Shown piece after piece: positions 34,809 through 41,916 of a stretch of 44,848 bases of DNA. Every line of letters starts with the position of its first letter. The stretch's first letter is position 1. Location of the stretch: the NCBI GenBank assembly GCA_027449865.1, contig DAIDKV010000128.1, forward strand, positions 1-44,848, written 5' to 3'. The DNA comes from Planctomycetales bacterium (lineage in GTDB: Bacteria > Planctomycetota > Planctomycetia > Isosphaerales > Isosphaeraceae). Below the pieces are notes generated by a model. It did no database searches and was not told the DNA's origin. It was given only the letters and a program-made list of their open reading frames with translations. The position numbers and the translations under genes were made by a program.

Positions 34809-36218
34809 TCACGCCCAAAAGGGTATGTACTTCGCGTATCGCTTCGACGTGCTCTCTGGATCGTCGAGCTTGATGAGGTCGGCCGTCATCGTGTCTTTGA
34901 TGATCCGGGTAACACTCTCAGACTTCTTGTCCGGGAGCTTGAATCGCTCGCGCAGGCTCTGGTTGGTCATTCGCTCGTTCATCACATATCGAAGGCAGGA
35001 GTGCTGGTAGCAGGCCCGAACGCGATCGTTGCGATCCATCTTGTCGAACTCGATGTGCGAGAACAGAACCACGGTCGTACGCTTCTCTCCAACTCGAAAG
35101 TCGGGGGCAGGGAGTTGGTAAGCCTCGGCGCTGTCGATGACCTTATCGACCCCGCTTCCCTTTTCCTCGCAGATACCGAATCGCCGCATCAAGTCGGCGA
35201 GTTTCTCATTGCGGGATTGATACTCGTCGATAAATCGCTCGGGCTGGATCGACGGTTTGCCCGGGTTCGAGATCTCGATCCGGTCGCTGTAGAGTTCGAT
35301 CATCACGGACGTCCCGGTCTCATTGAAATCCTGGTGGATCAGGGCGTTCGCGACCAGTTCTCGGATTGCGATCTCCGGGTACATCTTGATCTGCCGGCGC
35401 AAGGCCCGCCCGACGACCTCGTTCGGCTGTGTCTGCGTGTGGATGAAGTCGATGAGGCTGACAAAGTCGACGGCGTATCCATTCGTCCTCGGCTTGTCGA
35501 GCCGTGTTATCAGCTTGCCCTTTCCTTCGTAGACGATAACTCTCGGGGCCTTCCGGGCGAGGCCATCGAAATCTTCGAGCCGCTTCGCAAAGAGCAAGGC
35601 GCCAAGGTTACTGATGGCGTAGCCCCCGCCATCGCGGGCGATGAGCTTCTCGCTCTCCAAACGCTCAAGCACGCCCTTCCGTTGTGCTGGGTAGGGAAGC
35701 TTGAGCATTTCAAAGAAACTTTGTGTGTCGAGGAAGCTTGTGACCTCGTCGGCCGAGACGCCGGTCCTGGCAGGTCGCGAGAGCCAATCTGGTTTGCCTT
35801 CCTCGAAGATGGCCCGGAGCCGGTCCGGGGACATCGGGACCAGGCTCTCACCCGATCGCATCAGGTAGGCGCCGTCGAGATGGTAGGCCGTCCCGGGCGG
35901 CCTTGGCGGGATGTGGAAGATCAGAACGCGACCATCCGGGTGGGCGAGGACTTCGGCGTCGACGCGAAACCTGAGTTTGTCCAGAATCTTGCTCTTGATG
36001 TCGTTCGTATTCCGGAACGCCTGAGAGCCCACCACGCGTCGCGGCTTCCTGTCGGTGACACCCAGGATCATCTTGCCCCCACCTTCGTTGGCGAGCGCCA
36101 CGCAATAGCCAAAGAGTTTGGTCTCGTCGTAACTGTTCTTGGCCTCTTTGAATTCGAGCTGTTCGCCCTCACGCGGGGCCCTGAGCCAACCGTCGAATTC
36201 CGGCATGGGGGTACTCAC
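34809..36218 (-). CDS. AlbA_2 (Schlafen-like) DNA-binding and GHKL ATPase protein
   Basis: This 469-residue protein has an N-terminal AlbA_2 domain (about 17-130): LEFKEAKNSYDETKLFGYCV and ALANEGGGKMILGVTD. A linker follows, then a C-terminal GHKL/HATPase_c_4-type domain (about 280-385) with AIRELVANALIHQDF and EEKGSGVDKVI. A small wHTH-like tail follows (about 415-469). Proteins of this build are frequent passengers inside type I restriction loci and may act as regulators; some relatives are anti-phage genes. I start at GTG 36218 (GGAGAG eight bases upstream); ATG 36206 is an alternative. It is complete, unlike hsdM and hsdR on either side. Confidence 0.85.
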   Translation of the reverse strand: MSTPMPEFDGWLRAPREGEQLEFKEAKNSYDETKLFGYCVALANEGGGKMILGVTDRKPRRVVGSQAFRNTNDIKSKILDKLRFRVDAEVLAHPDGRVLIFHIPPRPPGTAYHLDGAYLMRSGESLVPMSPDRLRAIFEEGKPDWLSRPARTGVSADEVTSFLDTQSFFEMLKLPYPAQRKGVLERLESEKLIARDGGGYAISNLGALLFAKRLEDFDGLARKAPRVIVYEGKGKLITRLDKPRTNGYAVDFVSLIDFIHTQTQPNEVVGRALRRQIKMYPEIAIRELVANALIHQDFNETGTSVMIELYSDRIEISNPGKPSIQPERFIDEYQSRNEKLADLMRRFGICEEKGSGVDKVIDSAEAYQLPAPDFRVGEKRTTVVLFSHIEFDKMDRNDRVRACYQHSCLRYVMNERMTNQSLRERFKLPDKKSESVTRIIKDTMTADLIKLDDPESTSKRYAKYIPFWA

Positions 36219-36348
36219 TGTGCGGGCTCTCCAGGGGCTTTGGACGCGTAGATGCGAATCTCTCTCGATGGCGGCTCCAACGTCGAGGTGGAGTGGGTTC
36301 GTAATCCGACACAGTAACGAGCCGACTAGCGACCCGATCATGACCGCG

Positions 36349-38976
36349 TCAGGTGTCGGTGATCAACTCGACCGGGTTTGCGTCCATCTTGAGAGCTTTG
36401 ATCCTCGGCTCGAAGGCCCGGTAGAGGGCTTCGAGGTTCTCCTGGAGCCATCGGTGCTGGTCCGGCCAGGCTGATCGGTCGGTCGGATCGACGCCATGCC
36501 GCCGGAACTCGATCTGGCTCAGACTGGCGTCGGGGCATTCGCGCCAGTCCAGGGGGTGGCGCAGCTCCTCCTCGATCGCCTCGCGATACGCCTCCAGGGC
36601 GCGGAAATGCGTCTTCGCCTGCGAACCGTGCAGGATGAGGATGACCGCGATGCTCCCCGTCGTCTTGTTGGTCGTCGCCGCGAGGTTGAAGTAGTGGTGG
36701 CCGATCGAGAAATCTGCCCACGATTGCGGCAGGGGTTTCCGGGCTTTCAGGGGAGAATGCGATTCGGTCATCCGCTCGCGAAGAGCCGACCAGTATTCGA
36801 CGTGCCGCTGCTGGGTTGCGTTGAGGCCGTCTCCCGGCGATCCGCCCGGCTCCGCTGGGGCCGCCTTCGCGACTCGGCTTCCGAACACGCGATGAAGCGT
36901 CTCCAGCGCCCGGCGCTGCCAGTCGAAGTACGTGGGCCAGAGCGCCTCGGCTGTCGGATCGACCGGGTTCCGATAGACAACCTCGAACGTCTTCCCGTCC
37001 GGTCGGTTCGTCCAGTGCAGCCTGGCCCCGATCTCCGACTCGATGGCCTCGCGATGGGCCCGAATCTCCTGATATTCCTGCTTCGCCTGCTTGCCGTCGA
37101 AGATCACCGCTGCCGAGATCCAGCGATGCCGGAGCGTGATGTAGGCGTGCAGCCGGGCCCCGGCGCCGATCCGGCCGCATCGCAGGTCGTAGGTGTTCGT
37201 CGGCGCCCGGAGCTTCAGCGGGCTCCCGACGGCCGCCACATGCTCGCGAAGGCCGGTCCAGTACCCGCGTCGGAGCCCGTACCGGGCGGGCTCGACTCCC
37301 TCAGTTCGCGGCTCGGAGCGACGAACCGGCGCGGCCGGGCCGGGCCAGATCGTAGCCGCCCGCTTCGCCAGCTCCTGGCCCCGGCTCTGGATCTCGACGG
37401 CACCCCACGACCCGGAATCGGCCAACGAGCGCGTCAGGACGTAGTTGCTCGCCTGGTAGTCGAGCCGCTTGGCCGCGAACGGCTTGTTGTGCAGCTCGGG
37501 GTTGTAGCCCGTCAGCGTCAGGTTCCCCGGCGTGTGTAGCCAGACCGAGTGGATCTCCTCGGCGGCATCTCCGAGCGTCGAGCGCCAGGCGTCGGAGAGC
37601 GTCTGGGGCATGATGTGCTCGACCTGGGCGTTGCGGAGGTCGGCGGGCTCCTTGTGGCCGTGCGAGCGTTCCAGGGCCTCCAGGACGGTCTTCCGATAGC
37701 GGCTGCCGTAGAGATTGAACCGGACGAATGCCTCGACGAATCGCGGCGTGTCGGGGAAGTCTCTCGCTTCGAGGAACCGGCGAAGGTTCTCCACCGGCCG
37801 GTCGCCGAGGTCGGTGATCGCCTGGACGAACAGGCGGCTGTAGCCCCGTGAGTTCTCGCCGCAGACCAGGCGGCGGAGGATGAACCCGGTCAGCAGGCGA
37901 ACGGCGTCGGCCAGGTCGGACTCGGCCAAGCTTCCAGCGTGCCGGCGTCGGTACAGGTTCAGCAGGAGCGAGTAGGTGGTCGAGCTTTCCAGCTCGCGCA
38001 GCCCGACCAGTGCCGACTCGACCTCGGGGCACGGGTCGGGCTCGCCGCCGCTGATGATGGCGTACCAGTCGGAGGCGAGCTTCAGGTCGGCCGCGACCGC
38101 GAACGGGTCAAAACCGGTGGCCGTGTATCGCGACTGGAACGCCTCGAACGTGTCGGTAACGGGGATGTATTCGCCGTCCCGCATCATGTTGTCGCGGAAG
38201 AACGCGGAGAACCGCTCGGCGTCCAGGTTCCCCTCTGCGTCCTCGAAGCGGCGTTCGGTCGGCTTCCAGAGGTCGTCGTCGAACTGGTCCTGGTCCTCGA
38301 CCGGGACGTGCATGAACATGAAGTTCCGGATGAGGTCGGCCTGGCCGAGCGGAACGCCGGTCGAGTTCAGGCTCTTGAAGATGTTGAAGGCGTTCTCGCC
38401 CTCCAGTGTGGCGTGGACGAACTCGACCCGCTGCATCAGCAGGGCGAAGAACGCTCGCAGTCCTTCCTCGGTCCCCGCGCCGGGGATCGCGGCCAGACGG
38501 CCGTCGAAGTAGCGGACAGCCGAGCCGACTCGGCCCTCGGCCTGGGTTTGCCTCAGGACCGCGGCCGTGAAGTGCTCGCGGTCCCGCTGCTTGGGGTAGA
38601 GCCGGAAGCGGTCGATCCCCCTCCTGTGCCGGTGGATCAGGCAGGTCTCGGCGATCTCGTCGGCCAGCTCGGGGAGGCTCGCGGCGATCGCCGCGTCGCG
38701 GAGTGCGCAGAGCAGGATGGAAAGCGTCGTCAGCCGCTGCTGGCCGTCGATCAGGTAATACCGGGTCAGTTTGCCGGGCGACGGCGGCTCGGGCACCAGC
38801 ACGATGAAGCCGAGGAAATGCCGGCCGGTCTTCTCGGGCTTTTGCAAGCCGGCCAGGCTCTCCCAGAGCTTCTCCCATTCCGGCTGGTCCCATCGGTAGT
38901 ATCGCTGGAAGACCGGAATGACATACTGGTTCGGCGAGTTGAGGATGTCGCCGAGAGTCAGGTTGTTCGACTTCAT
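36349..38976 (-). CDS. GmrSD-like DUF262-DUF1524 nuclease with two DUF4268 domains
   Basis: This 875-residue protein has an N-terminal DUF262 domain with a ParB-like [13 protein letters not shown] motif (DGQQR at 77-81), often nucleotide-binding. DUF1524, an HNH-like nuclease domain, follows: E453-H454 in QVEHIMPQ, then [15 protein letters not shown], as in type IV GmrSD enzymes. Two DUF4268 domains then lie in tandem at about 572-705 and 727-860. They align to each other ([14 protein letters not shown], then QAKxxxxxxxxxREAIExE, and VDPT...W). DUF4268 is found in restriction-related proteins. The start ATG 38976 overlaps the stop of the truncated hsdM (ATGA). It is full length, with active-site residues in place. 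GmrSD restricts modified phage DNA; whether this one does is inference. Confidence 0.85.
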   Translation of the reverse strand: MKSNNLTLGDILNSPNQYVIPVFQRYYRWDQPEWEKLWESLAGLQKPEKTGRHFLGFIVLVPEPPSPGKLTRYYLIDGQQRLTTLSILLCALRDAAIAASLPELADEIAETCLIHRHRRGIDRFRLYPKQRDREHFTAAVLRQTQAEGRVGSAVRYFDGRLAAIPGAGTEEGLRAFFALLMQRVEFVHATLEGENAFNIFKSLNSTGVPLGQADLIRNFMFMHVPVEDQDQFDDDLWKPTERRFEDAEGNLDAERFSAFFRDNMMRDGEYIPVTDTFEAFQSRYTATGFDPFAVAADLKLASDWYAIISGGEPDPCPEVESALVGLRELESSTTYSLLLNLYRRRHAGSLAESDLADAVRLLTGFILRRLVCGENSRGYSRLFVQAITDLGDRPVENLRRFLEARDFPDTPRFVEAFVRFNLYGSRYRKTVLEALERSHGHKEPADLRNAQVEHIMPQTLSDAWRSTLGDAAEEIHSVWLHTPGNLTLTGYNPELHNKPFAAKRLDYQASNYVLTRSLADSGSWGAVEIQSRGQELAKRAATIWPGPAAPVRRSEPRTEGVEPARYGLRRGYWTGLREHVAAVGSPLKLRAPTNTYDLRCGRIGAGARLHAYITLRHRWISAAVIFDGKQAKQEYQEIRAHREAIESEIGARLHWTNRPDGKTFEVVYRNPVDPTAEALWPTYFDWQRRALETLHRVFGSRVAKAAPAEPGGSPGDGLNATQQRHVEYWSALRERMTESHSPLKARKPLPQSWADFSIGHHYFNLAATTNKTTGSIAVILILHGSQAKTHFRALEAYREAIEEELRHPLDWRECPDASLSQIEFRRHGVDPTDRSAWPDQHRWLQENLEALYRAFEPRIKALKMDANPVELITDT

Positions 38977-39434
38977 GACCGGGCCTCGACCAGCTTCTCC
39001 GACTGCAAGCACATCCCGCCCGACCCGCAACAGGGGTCGAAGACGCGGCCTTTGTAGGGCTCGATCATCTCGACCAGCAGCCGGACGACGGACTGAGGCG
39101 TGTAGAACTCGCCGCCGGCCTTTCCCTCGGCGCTGGCGAACTTGCCGAGGAAGTATTCGTAGACCTGGCCGAGGATGTCCTTCGAGCGGTGGTCCTTCGC
39201 CCCGAACAGCTCGGGGTCGGCGTGGGGCTCGGCCTTCAGGGCGTCGTAACGCTTCTGGAAGGCGTCGGAAATGTACTTGAGGAAGATCAGGCCGAGCGCG
39301 ACGTGCTTGTATTCCGGCGAGTCCATGTGGCCCCGCATCCTGTCAGCGGCTGCCAAGAGCTTTTCCTCGAATCCCAGACCGATGCCATTGTCGGACCTGG
39401 CTTTCGTGGTTCCGTTCTGCTTGGCACGAGCCAT
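38973..39434 (-). pseudogene. hsdM: Truncated type I methyltransferase HsdM
   Basis: Only 153 residues are left of a protein that usually has about 500. The N-terminal helical domain ([20 protein letters not shown], then [18 protein letters not shown]) and the AdoMet-binding motif I ([11 protein letters not shown], 131-141) are recognisable. Between residues 74 and 80 the sequence jumps from EPHADPE to [18 protein letters not shown], skipping roughly 70-80 residues present in other HsdM proteins (from memory). The chain ends at SEKLVEARS, before the catalytic NPPF motif. It therefore cannot methylate. Its stop overlaps the ATG of the DUF262 gene. With no hsdS in sight, the methyltransferase half of the locus is dead. 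Confidence 0.85.
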
Positions 39435-39719
39435 GGCGTCTTTGCCTCTGGACGGATGACGAGTACGGCCTGATTATGCATGACGCCAAAGAGCAATGCC
39501 ATATCACATCGCGGCGGAGGCCCAATTATGACGAGAGTCTGGATCGTCCGGGAACCCTGGCGAGATAAGGGACGATCCGGGATCGAGACCGGCGACCGCG
39601 CCGACATCCGTGGAATTCGACCTGCGGCCCTTCACGAGCGGTTACTTGATTCTCAGGGAGAGATTCACTTCGCCTGGCGAATGAAGGGCTCGAGGTCGAG
39701 TGGCCTCCTCCACGATCCA

Positions 39720-41372
39720 TCATCTGGCGGTCGCGCGGTCCAGGAACGCCGCGCCGTCGCGCTTCAGCTCGTGGAGCGAGGGCGTGTGCAGGTACATCAT
39801 GTGGCCTGCCTCGAAATACTCGATCGAGATATTCGGACGGAGCGAGGAATCGAGTCCCAGGCCGGACAGGGCGTGCTCGACGGCGCGGTAAGGCGTCGCC
39901 AGATCAAAATAGCCCGATGCGATCATCACCTTCATGTGTGGATTCTGGGTCATCGCGTCGCGAAGCTGGCTCGTCGTCGAGGGATAGCCTCGCTCGGTCT
40001 GGAAGTCCCAGCGGCCGACGATCCCGCCGAGGACGTGATACGGGATGTCGACCTTGTACCCCAGCTCATCGCGGATGTAATGGTTGAACGTGCTGGTGTA
40101 GGCCGCCTGCACGGCGTCGTAGCTCGGGTCGTGGCTCGGACCCCGGCCGTCGTTCGGAGAGCGGTTCTCGATCCCCTTGTATCGGGCGTCGTATCGGCCG
40201 ATCGATCGACGCTCGGATCGGAGCAACTCGCGGCTGAAATAGCCCATCCCGATCCGGAGATCGCGGTCGTCGATCGCGTCGGCCTTCAGTCCGGTGAAAT
40301 GGGCCAGTTGCTCGGCCGCCTTCTTCCGCTCGTCCTCGGTGATCCGGTCGCCGCGCGCGAGGATCGAGGCATATTCGCGATCGATCCACTCCTCGACCTG
40401 CTTCAAGAAATCTTTCAGCGAGAGCTTCTGGAGGTCCGGCGACAGCTTCTTGTGATACCAGGCCGCCGCGGCATATGAGGGCAGAAAGTGCAGGTAGGGC
40501 TGGTCGTTCCCCGGCGAGAAGGAGAAGTCCTGGAAGTCGAGGGCGCATGAGACCAGGATCACGCCGTTGAGAGCGATTCCCTGGTCGATCAGGTGGCCCG
40601 AGAGCCCGGCGGCGCGGGTCGTTCCATAGCTCTCACCGATCAGAAAGAGCGGCGAATCCCAGCGGTCGGAGCGCGTCAGGTACATTCGGATGAACTCGCC
40701 GACCGATTCGATGTCACCCCGGAGCGAGTGGAACTTCTGGTTCAATTCCGGCTTCGCCGCGCGGGAGTAGCCGGTGCCGACCGGGTCGATGAAAACCAGG
40801 TCAGCGCGGTCGAGCCAGGTGGCGTCGTTGTCGACCAGGGCGAAGGGCGGGGCGGGGATCGTCGGGGTCTCGGTGGTCGGGACTCGCTTCGGGCCGAGCG
40901 CCCCCAGGTGCAGCCAGACCGACGACGAGCCTGGTCCGCCGTTGAAACTGAAGAGGAGCGGACGCTTCGACGACGGTCCGGCGTCGTCCCGGGTGTAGGC
41001 CATGTAGAAGATCCGGGCCTCGGTGTCCCCCTTGGCATCGCGGATCGGCATCAGGCCGGCGGTCGCGGTGTACTTCAGCTCCTCGCCGCCGATCGTGATC
41101 TTGTGGTGAGTGATGACCGGCTTCTCGTCGTCGGCCTCGCGACCCTTCGGCTTCGCCTCGGCGGCCTCTCGGGTTCCCGGTGTCGAGGCGTCTTTTTTCT
41201 CGGGCTCGGCGGGCCTCGCCTGGCCGCGCGGGGCACCCGGGCGCCTTGCTGGTCCGCCTGGCCGCTGTCCTGGACCAGGCTCCTGGCCCAGGGCACTCAG
41301 GAACGTCGAGATCGTCAGCAATCCGCCCAGCACACCAGAGATCGCACGTCGCATCGCTTCGGGCCTCGCCAT
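39720..41372 (-). CDS. S10-family serine carboxypeptidase, secreted
   Basis: This 550-residue protein has an N-terminal signal sequence (MRRAISGVLGGLLTISTFLS, from residue 7). A low-complexity Pro/Arg/Gly/Lys-rich segment (30-85) follows, then an alpha/beta-hydrolase body. The S10 triad is visible: S248 in LIGESYGT, D490 in GYFDLATPY and H524 in FEAGHMMY. The oxyanion region SFNGGPGSSS is at 142-151. S10 enzymes remove C-terminal residues from peptides at acidic pH. ATG 41372 and ATG 41354 are both possible starts; each has GAGG before it. The protein likely acts in the periplasm or outside the cell. Confidence 0.92.
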   Translation of the reverse strand: MARPEAMRRAISGVLGGLLTISTFLSALGQEPGPGQRPGGPARRPGAPRGQARPAEPEKKDASTPGTREAAEAKPKGREADDEKPVITHHKITIGGEELKYTATAGLMPIRDAKGDTEARIFYMAYTRDDAGPSSKRPLLFSFNGGPGSSSVWLHLGALGPKRVPTTETPTIPAPPFALVDNDATWLDRADLVFIDPVGTGYSRAAKPELNQKFHSLRGDIESVGEFIRMYLTRSDRWDSPLFLIGESYGTTRAAGLSGHLIDQGIALNGVILVSCALDFQDFSFSPGNDQPYLHFLPSYAAAAWYHKKLSPDLQKLSLKDFLKQVEEWIDREYASILARGDRITEDERKKAAEQLAHFTGLKADAIDDRDLRIGMGYFSRELLRSERRSIGRYDARYKGIENRSPNDGRGPSHDPSYDAVQAAYTSTFNHYIRDELGYKVDIPYHVLGGIVGRWDFQTERGYPSTTSQLRDAMTQNPHMKVMIASGYFDLATPYRAVEHALSGLGLDSSLRPNISIEYFEAGHMMYLHTPSLHELKRDGAAFLDRATAR

Positions 41373-41916
41373 GATCCTCGGAACGCAGATCGCATCCGCG
41401 CCGCACCGCACCACATCACAACACCCCGCCGAACCCTCGTCAGCGAGAGCCTGGCATTGTACCATCCCCGCGAGGTACATCGTGTCGGTCGCACCCAACA
41501 ACCCGCGGCTCCCCCCTTGGACTTCCGGATCGCCCCGCGTATATTCGAACGCCGATACGCATCCTCGGTGAGGAGACCGATCGGAGGAAGGTGAACCGGC
41601 CGTCGCCGTGCCGGATCGCGACGCCTCCCTGGGCTGCGGGAATGGCCCTCGCGACCGAAGGCGGATGGGTCGACGCCCAGATGGCCAGGGCAAGGGCCAA
41701 GTCGGAGACTTGATCGCCCCGAAGATCGGCCCCCTCTCCAGCGCGAGTTCCTCGATCCAATCGCCATCATTCCGACGCTGATCGCCATCCCTGGCTCAAT
41801 GGCCTGGGACAGCGATCCTCGCGCGCGGCTGTTGGGTTACGGCAAGGGCTTCAAGACATTCTCCCACGTTGGATTGGATCAGGATCGACCTCAGCTCAGC
41901 AGGGAGTGGCATCGCG
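41373..41916. other. Divergent intergenic region between two protease genes
   Basis: These 544 bases lie between the S10 peptidase (minus) and the S8 subtilase (plus). I find no recognisable protein, RNA gene or repeat. Open frames there have no start signals or family sequence. Promoters for both genes should lie here. Confidence 0.35.

Noticed and set aside
33713-36251. Two long plus-strand frames opposite the hsdR fragment and the AlbA_2 gene
   Set aside because: Composition of antisense frames in GC-rich DNA, no family sequence, and they cover well-supported genes.
39480-39700. Short plus-strand frame before the S10 peptidase 3' end
   Set aside because: It continues only as antisense of the peptidase gene and matches no family I know.
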